Origin: Lingula anatina
Taxonomy: Eukaryota; Brachiopoda; Lingulata; Lingulida; Lingulidae
Assembly (NCBI RefSeq): GCF_001039355.2
Contig: NW_019776119.1
Span: forward strand, 64,001 to 110,013
Direction of reading: 5' to 3'
Length of the DNA stretch: 46,013 nucleotides
The notes beneath the pieces are model-generated. The model was not told the origin of the DNA. It saw only the letters and a list, made by a program, of their open reading frames with translations, and did not search any database. The position numbers and the translations under genes were made by a program. This document shows positions 11,341 to 23,200 of the stretch, in pieces (positions within the stretch are counted from its first letter, which is position 1; each line of letters begins with the position of its first letter).

Positions 11341-12252
11341 TGTATTTCGTTTATTTCGCCATAGGCCTTACACAAGTTTTTAAAAAGAATTTTATCGATT
11401 GGTTTGCTTATATATTTCGACAGTAAAAAGACGAACTTGAACGAAAGATTATTTTTATATTTTTGAATAAACACCAAATATGTGGAAAAATCGGGTGAGC
11501 CATTTGTACAAACTCGTGGTAAGCGACTAACTACATGAACCGAACAATGGCGCAATGCGGTAGTTGAGATATTGGTTGTGATCGTTCAATGTGACCAACA
11601 ATTCTCGGCAAATGCAAAAGTAAAGTTACAGAGATATATTAAGGCACCAAAGAATGTTTTGGAATTCTGGTTGATTTTCTGTGCAGTATTTCAGAAGCCG
11701 ATTTCATGCCGCGTTGTGCGCAAGTAGCATCCACAAAAACGGTCCATAGACTCGCTCACTTTCACTTATTTACATCGCTGAAGTTAGTATCTTAATTATC
11801 TTATAACATCTAAACCCTTTCTCATAATCCTAAAAGTGAAATTACTGATTCTGTTGGTTCCCTAATCTCTGTCTATTAAAATCTATAGTCAATATCATTT
11901 TTCACAGATTCATATGTTCCGTGAAATGCTGTAAAAGAATTTGTATATCATTCTAAATTAAATCACAAACAGTGAGACATTCAAATGCAAACGTATAATT
12001 TGATTTAGATAATATTAAAGCACTAGTGGTAAAACAATATTCCAGCATCTTGTTTTAGATTACACGATCACCTAGTCCATTGCGGGTTCACAGTTATCAT
12101 AGTTTTTACTTGTTTTAAACGAATAACAATTTGTTCTAACAGCGAACATTGAGGGCCTAATATTTAAGAACGGTACTGGAAACCATGCTTTGTGGATGTT
12201 TTCTTCCTGCCAGACCATGTATATGTATTTTTGTAATCTACTTGCGATATAA
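11341..12252. other. Gap between convergent genes
   Basis: About 0.9 kb between the presumed 3' ends of the RRM and calexcitin genes. Another AATAAA sits near 11465 on the plus strand. No gene or repeat is recognised. Confidence 0.4.
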
Positions 12253-12258
12253 TTTATT
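12253..12258 (-). terminator. Candidate poly(A) signal of the calexcitin gene
   Basis: TTTATT on the plus strand reads AATAAA on the minus strand, about 440 nt past the calexcitin stop codon. It is chosen by position only. Confidence 0.35.
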
Positions 12259-12693
12259 CATAAGTGGCGTCTTAGCCCAATCTATAGTTTTAGGGCATTG
12301 TTTCTTCAGCCAGCACTGTAGACTGTTACAAGTAAGCCAAGCTCACTATATAGCACAAATACAAAAGGACACATTTTCCACGAAACTGTTTTACTAGTAG
12401 TTCGACCATCTTCGTGGCAGTCGATGTCACCCATACCGTCTTTTGGTGACATCAAATGCTTGCTCGGCTACTGTTCGAACGCTGTTGACACATTATCCTT
12501 TTCGGTGTTTCTGGGACTTTTTCTCCACCTCTGTAGGCGAGGGAAGCCCGAAGAACACTCGAATGGCCGTCTCTTTAATTTTCAACTCCCCGCATTACTT
12601 AGGCTGCTACCATGGCGTTATCACAATATTACAACATACTCCCAGATAAAATGTAAAAACGAATAAAAGTTCCTCGGTTTTGAAACACATTCC

Positions 12694-12807
12694 CTAGAAA
12701 TTGGTCTTTCCAAAGAGGGCATTACCCTTCGCATTTGGGTCGTCTGACACGAAATATTCCATGAACAGCTCAGCGAATTCATCTTTGGTAATTTTCACTG
12801 CTTGGTT
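12694..12807 (-). CDS. Calexcitin exon 7: C-terminus and stop
   Basis: 114 nt including TAG at 12696-12694. It encodes NQAVKITKDEFAELFMEYF and then the calexcitin C-terminal signature DDPNAKGNALFGKTNF. Acceptor is CATCTTCAG. Confidence 0.93.
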   Translation of the reverse strand, partial: NQAVKITKDEFAELFMEYFVSDDPNAKGNALFGKTNF

Positions 12808-14235
12808 CTGAAGATGATAAAAAAGCACGAATAAATATTTTGAGAAAACACTTTTACTGTATGTATATGTATATATATAAACTGCAGTTTAGAATTTGTA
12901 AGAATGGCCTTATGTTAGCAAAGGTAAATTCCTTGGGTACGCTTTTTTTCTTGACGGAAATTATGATGACATTTTTCTAATATTGAAATTGGAAGTTGAA
13001 TAAAACCGCTAGCAGTTGCAACACGTAGACTGGCTCAATACTTAACATAGAAATAATACCATTTAAAATTTCAATGATAATAACCTAGGCGCAATAATAT
13101 ATGATGCATGCGTCTTACCTCAGAAAACTTGTTGAAGGCGCTCTCGCAGTCAGCATCGGTGATCCCATACGATTTATATACAGTTTTGTATTCGTTCATG
13201 TCAATGATGTCATCACCTGCAAAGTAATGGAAAGACCCGCTAAGACACATAATTAAAGAACGTTAAACCTTTAAGGAGGAAATATAATTTTCCCGAAAAT
13301 CCCAACAATTTCCCTTTAACACCAAGGTATACCGTATCCCTTACCGTCACCCGACACCAGGGTTGTTTTCTGCATCCCAATGATGGGTGCCAAATGCTAA
13401 AAGGCCTCCAATAAGCGAGATTTACTAGAGCTTTTGGCTAATCCCGACGACAAAGTCGTTCCAACTTGTCAGTCGCAAGTCATCGTTTTCATTTACATTT
13501 TTGTGTCTAATCAACGTCACTATACCTGCAGGTGTCCCTTTCTGTATCTGATTAGAAAGGTGGTAAGTCAAGAAGGCATGCAAGACTGACAAACCCACTG
13601 AGACAAGAAAACATGTAGGTATGTTTCTCTGTTAGAATTAAAGCATATTTTAGTATTATAATAGGGGCAACCAATTTTTAGTTACAAAATTCTATAATAA
13701 TAATAATAATAATTGTTGTTATTATTATTATTATTATTATTAAAGATTGGCACATATTAAAGGGAGTCTACTGAGATTACTTGGCAGCCGGTGACACAGA
13801 AATGCAGTCAACAAAGCGGAAACTATTGACCACAGTGCTCGCGCTCTTATCTCACATATCGTCTCATTTCCTCTCTCGAATGCAGTTCCTGTAACACCAC
13901 ACGGCAAATAATAATAAAAAACTACTTGTTCTCTTACCAATAAACGCACGACCCTAGGTGTTTTTAAAAATCAATTTATAAGTTTGTTTAAAACTGATCT
14001 ATTCTTAAAATCTTTTAGTTCACCTATAACGCCGTCGTTATTATTCTTGAACACATCTATGTAAAATAAAAGTCCCTTGCTTACCTGAGGTATCATTTAC
14101 ATAGAACATAAACTCGCGGTATCTGTTGACCCAGTCAGGGAGTGCACCGGTGTTCTTGCTCGCCTTGATGCTTTCAGTCCACATCAGATACCACTCCTCA
14201 GTGGATACCTTCTTATCCTGGAAAACATATATAGG

Positions 14236-14284
<49 letters not shown>

Positions 14285-17200
14285 TTGTACTGAATGTTGA
14301 AAGCTGAAACAATAGTAACGCACAACAACCCGTTTTCCTCACCCATCAAAATTTGCGACGAAGAGCAATTTTTGTTTTTCTCTAGTGTGTGTGCCGTAAA
14401 TGATCCCTGAGATGACCAAAAAACATGAAAATACTATTCTGAGAGCTTTCTTTTCCAAAATGTAAAGCTGTAAAATGGACTGGTATGTCTGTGTCCCAGA
14501 TTAAAGCGCTGTTTTAGTGTCATTTTCGGCTAAGAATTAAAAAGTTTAAAATACACAGCAATGTTTGGAAACATAACATTGTTTGTTGTTGACTTTCAAA
14601 GATGATCACCCACTGCTGTTACCCAGTATCGTGGACATTCAGATATATAAACACACGCACATTCATAACACAATTGGCATTTACGATTTGTAATATAATA
14701 TTATGTATGGGCCCCATTGACTTGTGTAAGTAAGTCCCGTCCTAGATGCTGGCCCACTTACGTCACGCTAGCCTTAACCTGTATGAATCTAATGTAGGAT
14801 GGATAACTATCCGTTGCACGGATCCCAAGTTTCTTAACAACAGACATTGCAACTGTGTTAGATACGACCAGAGTTTAGAACATCTGAAACATTGTACACA
14901 TCCGATTGTGTCTGAATCAAAACACCCTGACTACCCTGACAGACGCACAGCCTAACTTAATATCCATGGAATCTACTTTGACTGCCGCGCTTCATAGCTT
15001 CGGATTTTCGTTCCTTAACGTTTGAGATAAGTGCAGAATTGCTGGAACTAGACTAGGTTATTATCTTGGACTGACAGACTGTCGTGTAGAGAAATTTGCT
15101 TCACAAGACAATTCAAGGCAACCATTTTTGTGAGGAATGGCTCATTTTATTCTTACTTGTTGCATGTCAATTTCAATGCCAAATTTGCATGGTAAGACAG
15201 GTGACTATAAAATATACTTTGATCATGACTTTTCATGTTCGCCTGGAGACCAGTGTCAGCTGCACATTTCTCTTAGACTGACCTAACAAAAGTATTGCAA
15301 AAAAAGTCAAAGCGAATTTTACCACTCAATTAAAAGCTTCTGTTATTGCGGGTTTTAAGTATTACTGCTAGTTGTATTTGATGGATATTTTAATGAATAT
15401 CACTTGTATATGTATTTTGTATTAGGGCTGGCAGTCTGTAGTGCTAACATATTACATGTGTTTCTACTGAACCATCTCTATGTAACTGTGCATTAACTAA
15501 ACCTTAATCTTAATGCATTTTATACAATTCTTAAAAACCGCTGGTTACGAAAGTTTCTTCACACTTACTAAATGGTATTCATGTGTTCACTCTGGTCGAG
15601 TTTAGATTCGTTGTTACGATTTATTAAAATATTTCGCTGGAAACATTGTGAATGGGTAAAATCTATGCTAAACATGAAACGTTATCCAAGATAACCAAAA
15701 TCAGCCGGATTTTACAATTTTACGCTTGGCCATTATGAATATGTTTAATCCTGAATCGACCTCACCTCCCCGGTGAGTACACAACCCAAGTATCGACATA
15801 TAGGTGGCGCTGAGAATTATCATCCACAACAACCATGTCCAGGACCCTGTAACTCAAAGCATCGCGCATTGCGACCGAGCGCAAGAGTCTCGATTCCGTA
15901 ACCCCCATTTGGGATGGGGCGAGTATGGGCGAGTTATGGAATCGAGACGCTTGCGCTCGGTCGCAATGCGCGATGCTTTCGAGTTACGGGCCCAGGACTT
16001 TACTTTCTGCTTCATTCTCCAAATATCATGTCCTCAGCGAGGAGACGGCAAGTTCTAGTAAGGGATTTTTGTTGGTCTTTGCTATAGGGAACTGTCTCCT
16101 GCACCCAGCATATTTTACCACTAGAGGTCTCTGGACACTATATACTCGCGATGTTGCTTGAAATGGCGTGTCAAATGTATCAGATAAAAACGTTACTCTG
16201 GGTCGTAGAAGCTGTATCAAGTATTGATAAATATGTCAGCTTGCATTGCTACATTGGCTGTGAAATTGGTTAAAAGTAGAAAGCACTTTGCTCCATGGAT
16301 GCTAAACTCAGTGCAAATTCCTCAAGGAGATAAAAATGTGCCATTTCCTGATGGGCCACATTCGATTCTAATCCCATACAATTTTCACAATGATTAGAAA
16401 AATTCTCCGCATCATTGAATAAGTGTAAATATTTGGAGCATCGAAAGGTTTCCGAAACATTTATACATGTATTATCATGGTGTTGTTTTCAGTCCAACCG
16501 AATACCCTAGGAATTTCTTTTGGCTGCCGCGGTTCGAAGATTCATTTTTTCTTTCCCAAAGCGTGAAAGTAAATGTAGAATTGCCAGAGCTAGGTGACTA
16601 ATATTGATTGAGAGAAACTCTGTTAAATCGAGAAATTGGCTTACAAGGCAATTCAATTGATAGAACAAAACCCGTTACCAGTTGGTGAGTATCTATGCCT
16701 AAATAATTAACAGTTTTCCTTCGCAAGTTAAACATTTCCAGCAGCAGGTGTCAACTCTGTGGAATTTATTTATTTTTATTTTATTTATTTTTTGTTTGTT
16801 TGTTTGTTTGTTTTAATTTGCACCTTATATGTGAAGGTGTTCGGCCAATTTTACTCTAATTCCAAAATTTGTCTCATCTATCTGTATATTTTTTTCTCAC
16901 CACATATAAAGGAATGTGTGTTCTTAGTTGGATTTAAATACCAAACTGTCTACTTATTTGTTACTTGTTCAAACAGGACCAAAACTGAAAATGGATTCAC
17001 CATAATTAAATTACAATCTATTTGTAATTGCATTGTCAAAAATGACACTGTGTTTGGCAGGATGTGCATTGAGTCAAGTATATGTATTGAGCTAAAAATC
17101 CTCATCGCGTATTTCAATGTTTTTCAAACTCTGGTTTTATGGTTCAATCTGGACATTTCTTAGACATTTCTTAATCATATACCGCTTATCAATGTCACAG

Positions 17201-20200
17201 CTCTGTTTGATTTGACACAAAATATCCCCTCTTTTAACCTAAAGCAATTGTCAGTCCTCCGTACAAGTCTCTCTCTCTCTCTCTCTCTCTCCACACACAC
17301 ACACAAACACACACACACACACACGGGCACATGCACTACTCTTGCACTGAATTAAAATGACAAGGCTGCTAAGACACTTCAGCGGATAGAGCCTTAAAAA
17401 TCTAGCTTTCGTGCTGGTGTTCATTAATCTTCACAAAGTTCCGCAAAGTCTAAATCCTGAGAAATAACGATCGATACCCGCAGTGATAACACGACAGGGA
17501 CACATCGCCGCTGGAAACAGATGATCGACCTGTTGCCTTGGAGACGGGATCCGAACCAAGAGACGAAGAGCAACAAAACACAGGAGAAACTACAATGAAT
17601 ATTTATCATTCATCTTCTACTGCACGCTCTCATCTGCCTTTTTTTTTCTCAGGTCTGAATTTATAAAGTGGGTTCAGATGTTATTTCGGTGTATGTTCGG
17701 AAGACATTTTAATAAGCCATCTTAAGTAAGTGGCAATGGCATAAGGTCCGTTATGATTGAAGTAAAGATGAAGTGCACAGTGATGATATGTTAAGAGTTC
17801 AGACAGCGCTGTTCGCTCTGCAATTTCAAGCTAACCGACTCGCCTCACCATCAATAAAATATAATTTTTATGAAACTACAATTAAAAGGAATCTCATTTC
17901 AGAGCCCGCTGCCACACAGACGGAGTAGGTTATAAAACACCAACAGTGATATCACAAAGGCGGCAAAAAAGTATTCATTTAGAGTCTGTAAAAAACATAT
18001 TCCTCGTTGATTCATATTATCTGGCAAGCATAACAGAATCCTTTTTACTTACTGCATTACACAGCATGTAGATTGACCTTGCGATCTTGACTCTGCTTTC
18101 GCGTTAGTTGACAACAATTTTGCATTAATGCAAGAAAAGGCCAACGAGATAGTTATGTAGTGATTTTAGTGTACGTAGCAATATTTGAATGCTTCAGTCC
18201 ACTGCGTTTTGCATAGAGAGAGAGAGAGAGAGTGAGAAAGAGAGATCGCTGGATTTCTTTCCGATTCAGTTCCACTAAAAACACTTACTGGGTTGAACAG
18301 GATCATCTTTGTTTTCCAATTTTGACGTTTTTAGGTGTCCAGAGAATTCTACTCTCTGTCGAAGAAGGTTTTTCAGTTGAACGCGTATCTATCAGTTCTG
18401 CTGCAGAGCAGGTCCAGACACAATCACCACACTGCATGTGCTTTGTCATACTGTAAGGGCTCATACCCCATGAAACTATACCGTACTACTTAGATCGCTA
18501 CCTCTTGTTTCCAATGTATTCGTATAATCACACCCAGCTTTTTTGTAATCTTCCCAACGCCATACTTTTTCTGTATTCTTCCCACGTGTTATTCTCATTG
18601 CATTCAGCGGGAGTCCCCTGGAGTTGGGACGATCTACGTAGATCGATAGTTTCGTTGGGAATGTGCCCTAAAATTAATACACCCCTCGCTTAGTGAGGGA
18701 GATAATTTTTATGGCCTAACACGTGTTGTCGGATACATTTCAAGTGGGGATGATAAGGGATAATCATAAAGAATCGTTCAGGTCAGATATATAGCACAGG
18801 TTTTTTTAGATAGCAGCTAAATTGTATGATTCGCCTTCTTCTTTAGGACTATTTATAAATTTCAAGGACAAGTTAATCTCTCAGACATAATATTTCATGG
18901 AATATATTGAAATTTTAACGAAGAAATTCGAGTGGACGATGCAAATTGCCACAAAACCATATGTTCAACATTTGATGGAAAATTAATGAACTCCATTTAC
19001 ATGTATGTAGAAGGCGTTATACTACTGTTGTAAAGTTAATTACTTAGGCTTACGCTAATTACAATTAGTAATAAAAGGGAAATCAAATAGATGAAAAGTT
19101 AGAGTGATATTGAGTGTAAATTAAGTTTCATCAAGAGTCAACAAGTGTAGAACATGTTTTTAGTGTCAGAAAAATATGGAAAAGGTCAAAGTCAATAACA
19201 TTTAATATGATTGGTTAATTTCATAACAGATTTTAATTTTGATCAACTGTTTATCGCATGATAACTGAGTTTTGGACATGATTCAAGTATGAGTAATGCA
19301 AATAGTATTTTTGATAAGTTTAGTTGAAAACAAGGCTCTTAGACATTGCCTAATAAGGGAATGTTCTATGGTAAAGTCAACATAAAAATGGAAAGTTTCT
19401 GGAAATCACGCCATAAACAATAAAAAGAACATAATTACACGCGTGATCAGAACGGAGAATTAGAGTATAAATATGGGTAAAATTGTATGAAAAGTGAGTG
19501 GTGAATAAATGATTCAAGACTCCAGAACCTCGTCGTAGTTATAATACTACTTTCGGCGTTTCTGGTATTAAACGCACTATTACTGGGAAATTCACTTTCA
19601 CGCGGCAAATAGAAATATGCAATGCCAACAGCACTATTAAATACCTGCTTTTGTTGAATCCCCCCCCCCAAAAAAAAAAAAAAAAAAAGACATCGCAATT
19701 CATTTTAGTGTGCGTTTTAGCGCACCCGTGGCAGTGATGACCGCAGTTCCCTACTAAGCTTCGTTTTACGCGCTTTTTGGGTTTGTCTTGTGTTTCAGCT
19801 GTCATTATACTTGACGGTAGGCTGAGAAAAACACGTGAATGGACAGTCCTACAAAACATGCAAGCAGGTTATTTGTACCGCCTGTGGTATTCATCTAGAC
19901 GTTGACTAAGAGGCTGTTCCGATGAGTTTGGTCGGCCTAGCTAGTGCGCACTAACTCCAAGGGAACGATCGCTGAATGCAACAGATAAACGGACTAGCAC
20001 GTCACCTTTTGTTTCCAACGCACTCGTTAAAGCACCAGCTTCTCTGCATTCCATTCAATGCCAGAAGGGGGCGTGTTAATCTGTTAATTGATTGCAGTCA
20101 GCTAGAGTCTCTGTGGAGTTAGTACGCACTAGCTACCGCGCACTTACTCATTCTGATCGCCCCCTAAAAGAAAAAAGATATACTCTTTTGATGGACTCGA

Positions 20201-23200
20201 AGGAAAGGAAACGCTTACCGTTTGTAAAGATTTAATTTTCTTTTAAAAATCTGTGTGATGGCAACTCCCCTCCCCCCCCCCCCCCCCCCAAGCAGGCTAC
20301 GGCCCTGAAATACTTGTCATTTTACACCTCAGAACCCAGATCTTGATAAAAGCAACATGAAACAATCGGTTGTCACCATACCATAAAAACATAAGCATAC
20401 CTTGTTTTTGTCTGCATATTTGAGGAGAGCCTTCCAGATCTCCTGCATTGTCTCTGTTGCGGTCGTGTGTTTCTCTCTTCCTTGGGGCCAGCCATGCAAA
20501 TCGCAGATTTTCTAAAGCGAATGAATAAAATATATCATACAGAGGTTTGACTCCAAAACCGCATTATATTTTGAAATAATTCTAATTTGAATATCAGTCT
20601 GGCATGACAAGCACATATGGCACAATTAATATTGTTCCTGGTCGTTTTGTTTTAATAATTCAGGAGAAGCAAAATACAAATCTTTTTCGATGAATAGTTG
20701 TATATTCCGGAGGGGAGAGATGTGAGCTAGATAAAATAAAATCGTTTTCTTATTAGTATTCATAGCTGTTACTGATGGGATTAGATTTGTTTAAATTGAT
20801 GCCCCTTAACATTAAGAAAAGTGGATATCTGCATATCGGTATTAAGTGAAACTGCCTGGATTTGTGCTCCCAGTAGCGTTCACAATTTCCCAATCCACGT
20901 TGCCATATAGAAACATAAAAAGAAATAAGTATCTCGTCGTACGCGTGTGACATGTTTATTGATCCCATAATCAAGGAATAATGTTTTAAGCGGTTCCAAA
21001 TAAGCAATTGAGTAGTCGCAAACACTTTTTTATATGAGGTGTATTCAAGTGGCGAAATTAATACATCGTCATCAGCTTTATATCCCCTTTAATTTGCTTT
21101 AATCACCTAATAAATCTGAAGCGTCGTTTTTAATCTTTGGTTCGCGCTTTGTAACGGGTTTATAAGGCCCTTGATCAGTGAGGGATCGACGTTTGCTGGT
21201 TATGGTCTGACTCGCGTAACCATGGGGTAATTTGCCTTTACACTGGGGCTTTGAGATGCCAAAGAGCCCTGGGAACCCAGTTTGAACCAGTGGACTTATA
21301 TTGTCAGTTGGCTCGTAAACCTATTTCTGAGGTATTCTAAAAACGTTTTCTTTCTTTGTCACATATAAGGACTGTACATGAAATGTCCGTGGAGAATATC
21401 ACAGCTCTTTATCAAACAAAAAATAGTGATAAAAGATTAATGATCAATTTTGGCAAATATCAATTTGCAAACATTTTTGTTAACGTGAAATCTGGATTTA
21501 CAATACTGAATGAATGGTGCCTAGATTAAAGATTAATACTTTATAAGCTAAATCACCTAAATGCAAAAAATAATTGTCGTATGCATTACGAAAGTAATAT
21601 GATTTTCGAGAGTAATCTTCAAAATATTTCCGGATCCTGACATTAAACTTTTTTGTTATTTGTTTATCCTCTATAAGTTCTTTATACACAGTTTGGAAAG
21701 GGGTCAAAGTTACTATTACTCTGTGCACTTTCCCCCATTTGAAATATCTTCCTAGAGAATGTCACAAAACATGGGGAGACTAAACAAAAACAGTTGTCAA
21801 ATGAATTGAAGAAAAAAAAGATTAAAACTCAATACAAAACAGTTATCTGCAATAATAAAACAGCACGATCGCGTGCAGTCTGAAACCGTGTAATTTGGTA
21901 ATAGACTCAGAACTTCGTCATGCGATCGCCCCCCCCCCCCCCAAAAAAAAATTACCGATTAACTTTGCCATCGATTTTATGTCAGAACTATATGTCAGAC
22001 TGAGATAAACACAGGCACAACACCACATCTGAAGTTAGCCATGTAATTTATATCAGTTGCAATTAATGTATGTATCTCCACTGCAGAAAGAAAATTGACA
22101 AATACATATTGCAAATTAATGGACTACGGGCACTCTTATTCACTGCGTATAGACCTGGTGAATTCGAAAGTGGCTAAAATTGTAAGTGCCTTGAGCAAAC
22201 AAGTTGCCTGTTTCAGTACAATTTGCGATGGTTTAATTGCCTCGTGCAGAGATTATTTACCAAAAACTTGTTTGCTGCGCGCCACAGTGGGTGGAACTAT
22301 TCTCTCACCACAGGGTGCGCTGGTAGTCTATTACAAAAATGTTCAATGGCACACAGTGTAATTATGTATACTATTTAGGTGCCCCTTGTATCTTGGATTC
22401 TGTGCCTTACGGGCTATATATGTATAAGTGTGCAATGCTAGCACACTGAATGATAATCTCAAAATTGTTTCACGGTAACCATGTCGAAGAAACGTATGTA
22501 TTATGACTTACCTCAATAGCTATTTTGAAATCTTTCCATTCAATGACACCATCTTTGTTTATATCTGCAACATGCAAAGGAAAACGTAGATGAGTAATAA
22601 TGCAGTGGCAGATTCAGGATACCAATATCGGAACTGGTCAGAACCCCCCTCCCCCGCCCTCCCCCCCCCCCCGGATCCGTAAGTCTTTTTAATTGGCAAC
22701 ATACAAATGTTTCGTTGCTTTATTCTGTTTCAGTAGGAACAGGCATCTCTTACTTTAAACGTACCATAAAAAAGATAATATTCTGTCAACGTTAATGCCT
22801 TGGAGAATGGATAAAATTATACGGCATGACTTTTATGTTTCCGTTTCATGATGTTTCAAAAGAAGGCAATGAAAAAGAGAAAAACACCCCTTCTAATTGT
22901 CTAAATGCACCCGATGGCAGCGTTCTCGCCATTTCAAGTCCCCCAGGGTACGAACAAGCAGCACGTCGTCTAGAACATCGTCTGTTACTCGGTAAAATAA
23001 AGTATTTATCGATCCAACTGAAGCCCCTTGCCATACTTACTGCCGCAAAAAGCCCAATGAAAGTCACGGCGAATTTGAAACAAAATGTATCGGAGAAAGT
23101 CTGGACCGACTAACTTGTGCGCTGTAGAAATTCATAATGGTCGAATGTATATTAATATACAGATAAATACTCTTGTGCAAAACCTAACTGAATCTCAGTG

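Larger units (their letters stand above)
14218..20400 (-). other. Calexcitin intron 4 (6.2 kb)
   Basis: Holds the (TA)n tract at 14238, the 146-bp palindrome at 15846, TTTG repeats at 16792, a CT/CA microsatellite at 17269, foldback copies 2 and 3, and C-run tracts at 19660 and 20272. The ORFs inside (for example 14746, 16759, 18232) match no known protein. Confidence 0.6.
20512..22511 (-). other. Calexcitin intron 3 (between exons 3 and 4)
   Basis: 2.0 kb. It contains a C14-A9 tract at 21929-21951 and one copy of the 79-bp repeat at 22399. No gene is seen. Confidence 0.6.

Noticed and set aside
16759-17163. 134-codon plus-strand ORF in calexcitin intron 4
   Set aside because: Starts in an ATTT/TTTG repeat, which explains the Phe/Leu/Val-rich start; no conserved motif.
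17358-17425. Possible tRNA-derived sequence
   Set aside because: Short stretches look tRNA-like but no cloverleaf with an anticodon arm could be drawn.
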